A stretch of 64,000 nt of DNA. Source: Paraspadella gotoi. Taxonomy: Eukaryota > Chaetognatha. Location: assembly GCA_051294375.1 (NCBI GenBank), contig CM119263.1, forward strand, positions 11,447,130 through 11,511,129. The letters are read 5' to 3'. The notes beneath the pieces were generated by a model. That model was not told the DNA's origin and did no database searches. It saw only the letters and a program-made list of their open reading frames with translations. Below, piece by piece: positions 1 through 10,702 of the stretch (position 1 is the stretch's first letter; each line of letters starts with the position of its first letter). A program made the position numbers and the translations under genes.

Positions 1-322
1 TTTTTTTTTGTACTTTTGTACTCTCCATAATGAAAATACAAATAATACTTAAAATTTGAATTCTATTTTTTAGCTTGGAATAATGTAAAACAACATTTTG
101 CTCAAACTTGTTTTTATTAAATCCGCCAAATCTTCTGATATATTTCATTTCCTTTTCCTTTTTTTTAAACATGATTTAAATTATCAAAAACCTTTTCATT
201 ATGTTTTATTTATAAAGTTTTCATTTGAAACAGTACATTTTAAATTTTTTACACACGTAATTCAAATTAATGTAAAACTTTGTTTGAATTAAGAAAAAAA
301 TTAACCTTAAATTCGAAAATTT
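1..322. other. AT-rich 3' flank or last intron of GRXCR-like gene
   Basis: AT-rich sequence with no supported exon. Either 3' UTR or a last intron. I looked on the minus strand for a small exon giving a terminal Cys and saw none. Confidence 0.4.
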
Positions 323-499
323 TCAGACCTGATCGCATCTGACGAGTCCACTGGCGTCGCAGGTGACGCACTTTAGCTTGACGTAGTCTGCCGTTTTGAC
401 GTGACGGATGTAGTTCTTGGTCGTACCGCAGCAGCGCGGACAGGGGACGTATTTGAGGCCGGCGCAGGCCTGGCAGTTGTCGGCACGGGGATCGATTTT
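323..499 (-). CDS. GRXCR-like exon 10: C-terminal cysteine-rich domain
   Basis: Acceptor ATTACCAG; 59 codons to TGA. Encodes three CxxC pairs (CQAC, CPRC, CVTC) and a single Cys in GLVRCDQV. In vertebrate members the end is RCKNC, giving a fourth pair. The sequence CAG|GTCTGA at the apparent stop could be a donor, so a short final exon supplying the eighth Cys may lie left of the window. Confidence 0.88.
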   Translation of the reverse strand, partial: KIDPRADNCQACAGLKYVPCPRCCGTTKNYIRHVKTADYVKLKCVTCDASGLVRCDQV

Positions 500-3400
500 C
501 TGGTAATTGGAGAGCAAGGAATTGTCAATGAAGAAATATTTCTGCATGTACATTGTACGTGATTGTTTATGAAAGAATGTATTATCGAAATAAACTGTTA
601 GCTCACTTGAAAACAAAATTCTGACCTTAAAATGCCTGAGGATTTTCCTCAGCTGACCAGTCTCGTTAAGCTGCTCAATCTGTTCGCAGGAGCCGAAGTG
701 CTCTCCGTCGATGAAGATCTGAGGCAGAGCGGGGAGGCCGTCCTCGAAGCCCAAACGGTCCTTCAATTGAAGCTGAGAGACATCGAAGACGCGTTCGTTA
801 AAAAAATGGGTTCGTAAAAACATTTATAAGAAATGTTGTTTTTTAAATACTGTACTCTCTCATACTTAAACATGTCTTTTAGTTTTACTACCTCCGGAAT
901 TAAATAATTTAACATGACTAAACTACGCACTTGATAGAACTCAATTTTCACCCCAGCCTCTCCTTAAATGAAACCCAACACCCCCCTCCACGGAAAAGTC
1001 ACGCCCTCGTTTGGATCAAACTCAATTAATTTCCGCCTCCCGGCCTCCGCCTTCTTCGAACCGGCGCCGCTTGCCCCTCGTCAATCTTCGCGGCGTCGAA
1101 CCTGAACGCGTCGATTGTGGAACGTGTCGCGCTCGTCGTAGGCGACCAGGTGCGTTTGAAGGATATTACGGGCGCGTTGACACCGATCGTACGTCTCTCG
1201 GATGATGCGCATAGACGTCACGTACAACACGACCATGCCCCGCTCTCGTAGGATGAATGGTTTCTAAAGGGAAAATAGATTTTTCATTCGTTAGCATGTT
1301 TTGATTTCTCCTTTTTTTATTTTGCTTTTTGTTTTTGTTTCATTTTATTGTTTATTTTAATTGTTATTTCTTTATATATTCTTCTATTTTCTTTGTTATA
1401 AATATTTATTTCATTTGATTTATATCGACGGGTTTTTTGTTTTGTTTTTTTTTCCCTTTCTTTCTTCCTTTGATTTTTTTTCTCTTTGCTTTTCATTCTT
1501 CTTTTTTCTTTCTTTCTTTCTTTTATTTACGTATTCTTTTATTTTTTGTTTCTTTCATTTCTTTGAAGGTCTAGGTTGAAACAACAGGTGGATAAGCGAG
1601 TTTAGCCTCGCGAATTTGTTTTCGATTTTAGGATTAGGACAAAAAAAAATCTAAAGCCGAGTTCTTATTCCTTCTTTCTTCCCAAGTCTCTCAGCGGCGA
1701 AAGGAAAAAAGGAAAAGTTAAAAAAAAATTGGACTCTCATTTTTATTATTTTTTTTCGCTCGAGAATTAGAGAAGACTTTTCTTTGCTTGACAAAAAGTC
1801 GAACGCCTTTGACAAATTCCAGGAGCGAGGCAACCAACTATCGCGATAAACACGGATGTAAAAATTTTTAAAAAAAGTTGTGAAAATCCTAAAATGGGAA
1901 AAATGTATTATAAAATGCGGCTGCAAGGGCAAAAGTTTCTCCAAACTGTTTGTTTAACACTAACCCCAAAATATTGATTATTAACATCTTACGGTTTAGA
2001 CATTGAAACTAAATTTTAATAAACTTACGTAGAATTAACTAAAGATAAACTTATCAGAAAATACTCGGAGCGAAAGCTAGTTCTGGACATCGAGGTATAT
2101 TTAAAAAATAAATTGAAATATAAAGAAAATAAAAAATAGGAAAAAAAACTCGTGAAAAAAAAAAGGAGTAAGTAAGGAAAAAATATTTCCGACTCATTTG
2201 TTTCTCTTTGTACTTCGCCATTCCGAGCCAAAGGCTAATTGCCTCGTCTGACTTCCAACTCTCATTGATTGAAAACTTTAAGTGGACAATGAACTAATTC
2301 GCCAATCGTCTGGTGGAATTTGGAAAAGAAGACAAATCTCCAAACAAAAAAAAAAAGAATTTAAAAAAAGCGAGCTGCTGGAAAAGGTCGAATCAACGGA
2401 TGATTTCTCCCGCTGGAAATTTTCCATCTACGAGGGTGGGATTGTAAATCCTGACGACTTTCTTCCTGTTTTGATATTTTTTCCCCCGCAATTTTATAAA
2501 ATACAAATAAGTATCGCTCAGTAGATTAAAATAACTTTTTATTTATGCTTCCATTATGATTTTACCTTCTGCTCGCCTCTTTCTTTTACCTGCATTTGAG
2601 ACGCATTTTTCGACATCAAAATCAAGTGCAGCGACAATTAAGATCAACGGGAATAACATTAACAACCGAAATAAAGGCGAGAACTCACGTTGGTCCACGT
2701 GTGCTCGTGAAAGGTGACGACGCCGACCTTGACGCGATTCTTGACCCCGCGGACTGTCCCTTTGGAGGATTTGATGCAGCGGTCTTCGAAGGCCTCCTCG
2801 GCGCAGCAGGCGATGAGGTCGCGGGTTCCGGCGAAGGCGTCGTCCCCGCCTGCGACGGCCCGTCCGACGCCGGAACGCCCCAAGTCCGCCAACTCGTTCA
2901 GATGGAACGTCGGCTTCTTTTTCGCGCAGGCCGAGGAGGCGGAAGCGGGAGAGGCGGGGCTGGTGGAATTGAGGGCGTCGGAGCGATCGGGGGAAGGAGC
3001 GGAGGCGGCGTCGGGATCTGCGACCAGTTCTAAGCGAAGAGCCAAGGGAGAAGGGAGGTTGGGGCGAGCGGTCGCGGGATGGAACGACGACGAGGACGAC
3101 GACGACGACGACGACGACGTCGACTCGGGAATAGAGCAGAGATTAGAAGGCGCTCGGTGAGTCTCTTTTGACTTCTGTTGGGTTAAGGACGACGACGATG
3201 ACGACGACGACGACGAAAGGATTCGTCCATTTGTTTGCCTTAGGTTTATTTGTTGTCCGAATTTGAAAGGAACGCGGGGCTGAGAGATGGAGTCTCCCTT
3301 TCGCGAGTTGGAAATTCTTAGGAGAAAAAATAAATGGAACTTACGATGAGCGAGCGGGCAAAAGAATTGATGGGTCAACGTGCCCGGGTAGATACGAGCC

Positions 3401-6400
3401 TGGTTGCATTCTTGACTGGGCGCATACGTTACTGGGTGCATGCATGACTGGGTGTATGCGTTACTGGGCGCTTACGTTACTGGGTGTATGCTTTACTGCC
3501 TGTATGTGTTACTGGGTGCGTGAAAGGTACGAGAAAGGTGCAAGTTATGTAAGTTCCCGGGCATTAGACCAAATTTCCTAAGCCTGTGACAATTAGGTAA
3601 TTATGATCTAATTTCAAATCCTATAAACTAGTTATTTATAGCTTGTCACAATGGGAAATTAATTTTTTTCTTTCATTACAAACTGTTTGAACTAAAAATG
3701 TAATATTTGGCGCTAATCACATCCAGAAGGGGAAAAAAAGCCGGAGAATCATTGGACTTTTTTGGCAAATTTATAAAAGAGTTTTACGATTTGGATTTGA
3801 TTTAGAATTTGATAAATTCTTGGCTCCAAAACAATAGGAAACGAAAGAGAATAGAGCCGCCAAATTTTATTCGATGTCGTGGCCAAACACCGTCCCATCC
3901 ATATTTTTTCCCTCAAAAATTGAAAAGATTCCAAAATGTATAAACTATAATCTAAAAAAAAAATTTAAGGTTCATTGCCATATTTTCTTTTCTATGAATT
4001 TTTTTCGGGAGTTATCTCTCTTTTGTTATACCTTTGCCGAATCGCGTCTTCCGTTACTTCTCTCTTGTTGACTTCTCGGTCATTGATTCCCTTTTGTTCG
4101 AAATCCTCGGTTTTCTCGGCGTTCGTAAAATCCTTTTCGTTCGTTTCTTTCCAGACGGTTGGCGTCGCCGGCGAATACGTTTGACTCTCAACTCGAGCCG
4201 CATCTGTGGATGCAGGTGGAGGAATTTAAATTTTAAAAGCAAAACTGGGAGGAAATACTTGGATGGTTGGGGGGGGGGTCGTGTGGGGAGGCTCGTGGGG
4301 AGCGACCAAGAGGATTCGATGTTGACAAAGTTATGTCAAGTTTGATATGTCAGGAAAAAAAAGGAAATCTTATCCTCATATATGTTTTCGTTAAGTCTAA
4401 TACAATCTTCTATATTGTTCCATCCGACTTTTTGCCAATTCTTCTAAAAAATTCATCTTTTTGCTTCTGTCAGTCGGACTGACGAATGTCTTTCCTTTTC
4501 TTCTTCTTTGTCTTTGCATGACTATTTGTAAATTGCTTGAGGGAGTTTTTTGTCATCGAATTACACTATGCTATAAAACGCTTGACTATACACAATGACC
4601 CAAGCTTATTGATTGAAAATGAAAATGATATGTCGAATTGTGATTACGTAGATCTTACCGTTTTTTTGTTGTTTTTTTTTTATATTTTATATTTTAATAA
4701 TCGTTTTAATCTCCATTCTTATTTGTAAAATTTGAAACGAAAAATAATATTTAAAACTTAAACGGCAATATTAAAATTAATAATTAATCAGTATATATAA
4801 TTATATATTATATATTGTATTATATTACATATAAACGAATTAAAATAATTTTATCGCTTTCTTGTAATCTGAGCACTCCATTTTCGTCTTCACTTCAACT
4901 TGGTTATTTTTTTCCCCCTTTTTTTTTCAACTCATTAGTTTGTTTTTCATTTTTATTCTGTAGTTTTCGTCTGCGGCGTATTTTGTTCCCTTTCTCGAGT
5001 TAGCGACTCTCCCCTTTCCCTCTTTCTTTTACATCGTCACCCAAAATTGACTTACTTTTTCGTTGATTCTCGAATTTAGAACGAATAAGCGATTTAGACA
5101 TTTTTTTTTAAAAAGAAAGATACGACGACGTCTCTTCCCCGTCAAATTTTCTCATCCGTTCTTTATTTTTTTTTTGTTGTTGTAAACTTTTTATAATTTT
5201 TTTTACTTTTACAATTTTTTCGATTTTCTTTTATTTTTCTTTCTGCTATCGGCGTAATTACATAAAGGGAAGGCCCGAGAGATAAAAAAATTGTATCACT
5301 ATCAAACTATCTCAAATGATATGACCCGCCCGACCTTTCAATACACTGCTCAATGAAACCTGTTTAAAAGTCTTGGGTAGTGTCACTTAATTTCATGAAG
5401 TGTGTTCCTTATATGATATATTGGGTTTTTATTTATAATTTATTCGCTCTGGAATATGATATGTGATGAGACCTGACCTACCATTTAATTCTTCCATGGC
5501 CGATTGTTTCGCTTTCAATTCGTGTAAAAAGCCGCCGCCGCTAGCGCCGCCAGCGCCGCCAGCGCCGCTCTTGCGCACAGTCGACGTCGACTCTTTCGCC
5601 TGTTTGTGTCCCGCGATCGACGACGAAATGAGACGAGGCGGCGAGCTGCGGGTGGCGTCATCGCCGTCTCGTTTTGCACCCGCCGAGGGCGTGGCTGACA
5701 AAGTCTTTTCCAAGAAAGGCGTCGACGACGCCGGTTTTGATTCCTCTGCGCCATCTACCTCTGGCTCTGTTTCCTTCACCTCCTCCGCCGACCTTAGCTG
5801 CTCTTTAGTTTTTGTTTTGTTCGATTTTAGTTCCTCGTACTCCCGCTTGGCGACGAGGGAGCTGCCGCGAGAAATTACGGAGTCGGCGTCGCCCGTGACT
5901 GTCGTCGTCCTCGTCGTCGTCGTGTTCGGCCAAAAGAGAATCACGAAGATGTGGCCGAACATCGGAGATTGAGTCCTGATTTGTCAGAATGGAATTTAAA
6001 ACACATATTACAATTTTTATTAGTATTATTTTTCATAATATATGGACAATACTATAAAAAGTTTCAAAGCCAAATCGTCTTTGGTTAATTATCTAAAAAA
6101 AGAAAAGAAAAAGAAAGAAAAAAATAAAAGAAAAGAAATAAAAAATAAAAAAAGACAACCATAAAGAGGAGGGACAAGTCACGAGAAGAAAAAGCATGTC
6201 ATTAAAAAGTTGTGTCTCAACAAAGATTCGATTTTCAAGTGACATCATCGAATTTCGATATTCCGATGCAGGAAAAGAATTATACGAGAAAATTAAATTG
6301 GAAAAAAAAATCTCGTATTCAGCGCCGAATTGTAATTGGGCGTAATTGGTTGGAAAATGTTTCTCGCAATAGTCAATTGGGGTTAAATTTGGGTCTACAA

Positions 6401-9400
6401 TTCTCAACCAATCAACGAAAAACTTTCAATCGCATCGTACATATGAGAATTAAGGAAAAAAATGGATAAAGATATATTATCTGCAAAAGAATTCAAAAGG
6501 ATAATAAAACAAAAGTGTAGAAAATTCATAAAGAAAAGAGAGAAAAGATAATTAAAAATTCCTCGATCCGCCATCCAAATGAAAGGAAAAGGGTTCATTA
6601 TTTAATCTGGATCTTTTTCTTTTTATTCTTTTTTTCTTTTTTTTCAAAAAAAAAAAAAAAATTCATCTGAAGATGAAAGATGGGAAAAAGTTTGGCTTGA
6701 GAGGAGAGGGAGAAAGGATGAGTGTAAGAGGGAACGAAAGGGATGGAATGGTGAGTAATGGAGAAGTGGGTAGAGAGAATGAGTGGAACAAAAAGTGAAC
6801 GGAAAGAGAAAAGATGCGGAAAAGAAGGTGGGCAGGGGTGAGAGAAAAAAAAAGGTGAGTGAGAAAGAAAAAGCGGGCCAGTTCAAAAGGAGAAGATGGA
6901 ATTTGGCGCCAGGGACATTGAAGACTTCCTCGTCGGATGGTTAAGAGAAGGCAATGAGCAATGGATGAAGTAGAAAAGGCAATCAGTGAGACTTAAGTCG
7001 ATCGCAGTCAGGAAATGAAGTGATTTTCAAAATTAGAAACACCGAAGTAGCCATTCAGTCATCGGAAGAATAGATTGCTGCTGATTTCCTAAATATTTAA
7101 AACATGAAATATATTTTGGGCTGTTCCGTGCCTCGAAAGCTTAAACCGAAATAACAATAGGAGTAAAATTAAAAATCTAAAAATCTAAAATAAGCAATCC
7201 GTCTCTTAACATAAAAGCTAAGAGTTAAACAAAAGGCTAAAAAAAAAAATCAACAAAAGTCAAACAAAAATTACCTGTTCATCGAATTCTGGCATTCTAT
7301 GCCCAGCGCTTTGCTCTCCTCCCCATTGGTTCTTCCCGCCGTTTTCCCCCTCAGGAGCTTCTGTTTAGAACAAAGGGTTTGGTGGGAATCGTGATTTTTT
7401 TCACTCATTCTATTATTATATTATTCATTATTTTATGAAATTGGTACAACCAATATATTATTATTATTATATTTATTATTGTTATTATTATTATTATTAT
7501 TATTATTAATTTATTCTTATCATATTTTAAAATTAATTTTTTCCAAAGAATTTTGACCGAAGATGACATATAGCGTAAGTACCATAATTAAAATAAATGT
7601 AAGTCGCCCGAAGCCCCAAGTGACAGGTCTACTGATTGCCAACCCATCTGACCATTTATTTTTTCTGAACCCCCCCCCCGTCCACCCCAATTATCTTTAT
7701 TAGTTTCCGTCCGCTCGACGTAAATTTTTTCCTTCCAAACTTCGGCCCTAACATTTTTTGTTGCGTTATCTTTCCTCCTTTTTTCCACGTTTCGAAACCC
7801 GTTATCTTTTCCAACCAGACATGAGTTTTAACCTCATCGGTTTTATGATTTTAATAAAATGGCACAAACACACCCACAACTGCCCCCGTCCCCCCCCTCG
7901 TGCTGAGACACATTAGACACAGACTCAAACATCGAGGAACCCTGGTTTCCGACCAGAGAGAGCGAAGGAGCAAAGAGAATCGACGTCGGTGACGGGAGGC
8001 GCGCCCACGTCGCTTCCCAAATTGGCGTCGGCGTCGCTTCCGGTGTGAAGGTCGCTTCCGTAGGTGGAGTCCACCTCCAGCGGATCTTCGTCCTCCACGT
8101 CGAACGCCATGTTCACCTCCTGAAGGATTATGAAGAAAATTTAATGAAGGTATTTATTTATATTTGCATTTGTGTAATGTGTATTTGATATTTTATTTTA
8201 TCTTTATTTTGTTTTTTAAAACGTTTTTAAGGTTTTTAGGTGACCTATGAATGTGTAATTTTTATTTACTCATAACTAAAATGACCTGAATGTCTGTGAT
8301 GCCTCTCCCCTCTGGGTTCGTCGAGCTTCTTCTCGCCAAAATTTCTTGCAACAATTCTCGTTTAAGAATTTCGCTGGGCGAAGTGTGATTTCGGCGGGCG
8401 CTTAGCGGAAGCAATGAATCAGAAGATAAACAGTTTGTAAAAATTAAAAATTAAATATGTACACGGACAGAAATTTCTATTAATTATTGCAACAATATTT
8501 GGGTAAAGAAATAGATATATTTTGGAAAGTGGAGCAATAAATAAAATAAATAATAAGTAAATAAAATAAGTAAAATATTTGGTTTGAACGGTGGGATAGT
8601 GTATGCACGCTAACGTAACTTTGGGCACAATGATATCTACATTATATTTTCTTGTAGATTGTTTTTCTCAAGAACCCAATTTTGAAAATATTGTTGTTGA
8701 CCTCCGTTCCAAATTTTTAAATTTTTTGCTCGCTTATTTTATTATTTATACTTGGCTGACAATAAAATTATACTATTTTGGCTTTCAATTGTCTGCAAGT
8801 AGTACTACTGTTTCATCTGTTTATATATTTATAATTTTATTATTGGAAACCTCCTTTTTTGAAGAGATTGGCTTTTTTTAGACCGTCTGTATCCCCTATA
8901 CTCTTTTTCATTTTTAAAGTTTGCTTCAAAGGAGTATGCAAATGTTTATTCGGAATCATTTTATAAACAGACCCCTTCCGCTCTCTCGAAAAAAAGGCCT
9001 CTTCCGAAGAAATCTGTTGTGAAAAGCGTGTTTATGAATGTAAACAATTGTATTCGCAAAAAGTACGTCCGTTTCATTCTTGGCACGAGAAGAGGAATCC
9101 CCTAACACTTTGGAGAAGGAGCGGGAATTAGTTGGACCCCTTCGCCGGTTTTTATATGTAACATTCGACAAAATTAGCGTACTTATCTATGTAATACATA
9201 CTTTTACTTTCTTTTATAAAAGCACAAAAACATAAAGTTGAGTATAAATTTGAGCCATAATTTTAAAAAACTACAAAAACAAAAAAAAATTCAACGTTGG
9301 CGGGTCTGGGATCTGCCAGCCTCGACCGCAAATCCTCTTAAGTTTTTTTATAAATGGTATCGACCAATAAAAAGTAAACAAACTGGTTGGATTCGATTGA

Positions 9401-10161
9401 AACAACAAAAAACTTTTTAAAAAAAATTATAAAAAACAAATATTTCTCACTTTTCTCTACCTAGGCAGCGTGGAAAGGGTGTAAGGTGACAATTTTTCCG
9501 TCGTCGTCGTCGTCGTCGTCGCTGGAGTCACTGACGTCGCTTTCTTCGTCGTCGCCGTCGCGTCAGGAATGTTTAGCCCAGAATTTTTGCTTTTATCCGT
9601 CGCTATTGTTGTTGTTGTTTTTGTCGACATTTTTTCCGTCTTTTTCTCCCCGGCCGGAATGACGTCATCCTGAGGCGCTCCCGCGTTGATGGAAGCGCCG
9701 GGGGCGACGGCGCCGTCTGGCGCCTGGGAGAGTTGATCGTTCTTCGAAGGGCGTCTTCTCGGAGACTCGGCGGGCGAAGAGGAGGGAGAGGGATTGGGCG
9801 TCAGCGGAGGGTTAGGGAGACGCCGACCGAAACATGGCACCGAGTTGGTGGACGTCAGCACTTTGGGTCCACGTCGAGCCGGGTTCTTAGGCGTCGTTGG
9901 CGGAGAGTGAGAAATTGTCACGCAGCCGCCGCCGCCGTCCGACTTTTGCCGATTGAAGGGAACGCCCATACCGGTTCCGTCGCCGAGAGGAACGCCCCTT
10001 GGCGCGGCGAGGGAAACGTCGGTGTCCGCGGCGAAGAAGGAGAGCGAGTCGGCGTCGAGGGAGCAAACAGTGGGAGAGGCGGCGCCGTTATCGAAACCGG
10101 CGGCGCCAATGACGCCGGGACTGACGCCGGGGCGAACGCCGTGCGGCGAATGAAAGGACAT
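323..10161 (-). CDS. GRXCR1-like: Glutaredoxin domain-containing cysteine-rich protein (GRXCR-like), 10 exons
   Basis: Ten exons run 10161 to 323 with GT-AG borders and compatible phases: 9461-10161, 8286-8400, 7954-8119, 7275-7360, 5482-5975, 4032-4203, 2689-3316, 1102-1263, 626-772 and 323-499. The product is about 948 aa once one extra base in exon 5 is discounted. Residues 1 to about 770 are low-complexity Ser/Pro/acidic sequence. The family signature GTVRGVKNRV follows, then a glutaredoxin-like domain (VVLYVTSMRIIRETYDRC, LPALPQIFIDGEHFGS) and a C-terminal domain with CxxC pairs (CQAC, CPRC, CVTC). In vertebrates GRXCR1 shapes stereocilia; insect relatives also have long N-termini (from memory). 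The domain assignment is firm. The N-terminal exon chain rests on phase agreement and open frames, not homology. Confidence 0.85.
626..772 (-). CDS. GRXCR-like exon 9: second half of glutaredoxin-like domain
   Basis: 147 nt, acceptor GTCTCTCAG, donor TTTAAG|gtcaga, phase 0 both sides. Encodes LPALPQIFIDGEHFGSCEQI then EQLNETGQLRKILRHFK, matching the LPVVFIDGHYLGGAEKI...LNESGEL region of the family (cis-Pro loop and C-terminal helix of the thioredoxin fold). Confidence 0.92.
1102..1263 (-). CDS. GRXCR-like exon 8: first half of glutaredoxin-like domain
   Basis: 162 nt, acceptor TTTTCCCTTTAG, donor GTTCAG|gttcga, phase 0 both sides. Encodes VVLYVTSMRIIRETYDRCQR then ARNILQTHLVAYDERDTF. Human GRXCR1 has YTTC at the position of YVTS, so the redox Cys is Ser here. 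Confidence 0.9.
2689..3316 (-). CDS. GRXCR-like exon 7: poly-Ser region and GTVRGVK signature
   Basis: The reading frame is open throughout; acceptor TTCTCCTAAG at 3316 (phase 2 fits exon 6), donor ACCAAC|gtgagt. It encodes two poly-Ser runs from GAC/GTC repeats, a Pro/Ser/Ala segment, then CIKSSKGTVRGVKNRVKVGV, which aligns with the conserved KNGTVRGVKYKV of vertebrate GRXCR1. The open frame extends upstream to 3441, but that part lies in a 16-bp minisatellite and is probably not coding. The acceptor choice is moderately certain; the 3' half is firm. Confidence 0.75.
3411..3522. repeat. 16-bp minisatellite
   Basis: About seven imperfect copies of a 16-bp unit of the form TACTGGGTGTATGCGT. 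It lies in the intron between exons 6 and 7 of the GRXCR-like gene. Confidence 0.85.
4032..4203 (-). CDS. GRXCR-like exon 6
   Basis: 172 nt, acceptor CATCCACAG, donor CAAAG|gtataa, phase 1 in and phase 2 out. It is fully open in the frame required by its neighbours and encodes a charged stretch (ESQTYSPATPTVWKETNEKD then EDFEQKGINDREVNKREVTE). This exon links the upstream block (5.4-10.2 kb) to the GRXCR core. Confidence 0.6.
5482..5975 (-). CDS. GRXCR-like exon 5 with apparent one-base frameshift
   Basis: The acceptor AAATCAG fits exon 4 in phase 0 and gives DSISDVRPHLRDSLLAEHDD, then a GAC-rich acidic run. The convincing frame downstream (GDADSVISRGSSLVAKREYE ... GFLHELKAKQSAMEELN) is offset by one base. 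The exon is 494 nt, while entry phase 0 and exit phase 1 need a length of 3n+1, so one extra base is present. The likely site is the repetitive GAC tract near 5890-5920. The donor AATG|gtaggt leads in phase to exon 6. An assembly or read error is the simplest explanation. Confidence 0.6.
7275..7360 (-). CDS. GRXCR-like exon 4
   Basis: 86 nt, acceptor TAAACAG, donor GAACAG|gtaatt, phase 1 in and phase 0 out. Product EAPEGENGGKNQWGGEQSAG then HRMPEFDEQ. The joining codon G|AA gives Glu across the intron. Confidence 0.65.
7441..7453 (+). repeat. TTGGTACAACCAA element fragment
   Basis: Exact TTGGTACAACCAA preceded by TGAAA, the hallmark end of a dispersed repeat; only the end is present, running into a TTA microsatellite. 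Confidence 0.55.
7456..7509. repeat. (TTA)n microsatellite
   Basis: Interrupted ATT/TTA repeat. Confidence 0.85.
7954..8119 (-). CDS. GRXCR-like exon 3: acidic
   Basis: 166 nt, acceptor ATCCTTCAG, donor CTCTCTG|gtcgga, phase 0 in and phase 1 out. It encodes an acidic stretch (EVNMAFDVEDEDPLEVDSTY, then several GSD repeats and DVDSLCSFALS). No family match was recognised. Confidence 0.7.
8286..8400 (-). CDS. GRXCR-like exon 2
   Basis: 115 nt between acceptor CCGCTAAG and donor CAG|gtcatt. Entry phase 2 fits exon 1 and exit is phase 0. It encodes the basic helix-prone stretch SEILKRELLQEILARRSSTN followed by PEGRGITDIQ. It is too short to be found as a standalone ORF; the fit of both phases is the main support. 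Confidence 0.7.
9461..10161 (-). CDS. GRXCR-like exon 1: Ser/Pro-rich N-terminus with start codon
   Basis: Open for 233 codons from ATG at 10161, with an in-frame TAG two codons upstream, so this Met is the likely start unless a further coding exon joins inside. It ends CCTAG|gtagag in phase 2. The product is rich in Pro, Ser and Thr (LPNPPLTPNPSPSSSPAESP) with a Thr run encoded by GTC/GAC repeats near the end. No domain was recognised. A candidate acceptor (TTGTTTCTTTTAG) lies about 45 bases upstream, suggesting a non-coding 5' exon. Confidence 0.7.
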
Positions 10162-10596
10162 AGTCTATTTTTCTCTTTGTTTTTGTGATGTGCAGGATTA
10201 TCTAAAAGAAACAATTATAAATCTTTATGACGAAATTGAATTTGACATAAATTTTATGGATGATATCAATATTTATAATTGTATTGTTTGTTGGTTTTTT
10301 TTGTTTTTTTTTCTTGGTTAAAGAAATTTATCGAGAGTTTAAAATGGGTGACCGTTAATTCAGATGGAGTTAGTTTTATAGATTTATAATTATATATCTT
10401 ATACTACTTAATAGAAAAAAGAATGAAATATTTAAACGGTAATAGACCCCAACAAACAAAATGATATAATCCTTTAAAATTGAAAAAATGCATGTGAACG
10501 AAAAAATATTAAAGTTTTTAAAAACCGATGCCGAAAATTGAAAAAGAACTTCTCTGCTAACTGCGGTTTTTATTGCGACGAAAAAAGGATGGAAAA

Positions 10597-10702
<106 letters not shown>

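Noticed and set aside
3317-3441. Met at 3441 as the start of a separate short GRXCR protein
   Set aside because: The first codons come from a 16-bp minisatellite, and a good acceptor at 3316 joins in phase to exon 6.
3411-3522. Possible CRISPR-like array
   Set aside because: Units are contiguous 16-mers without spacers, in a eukaryotic intron.
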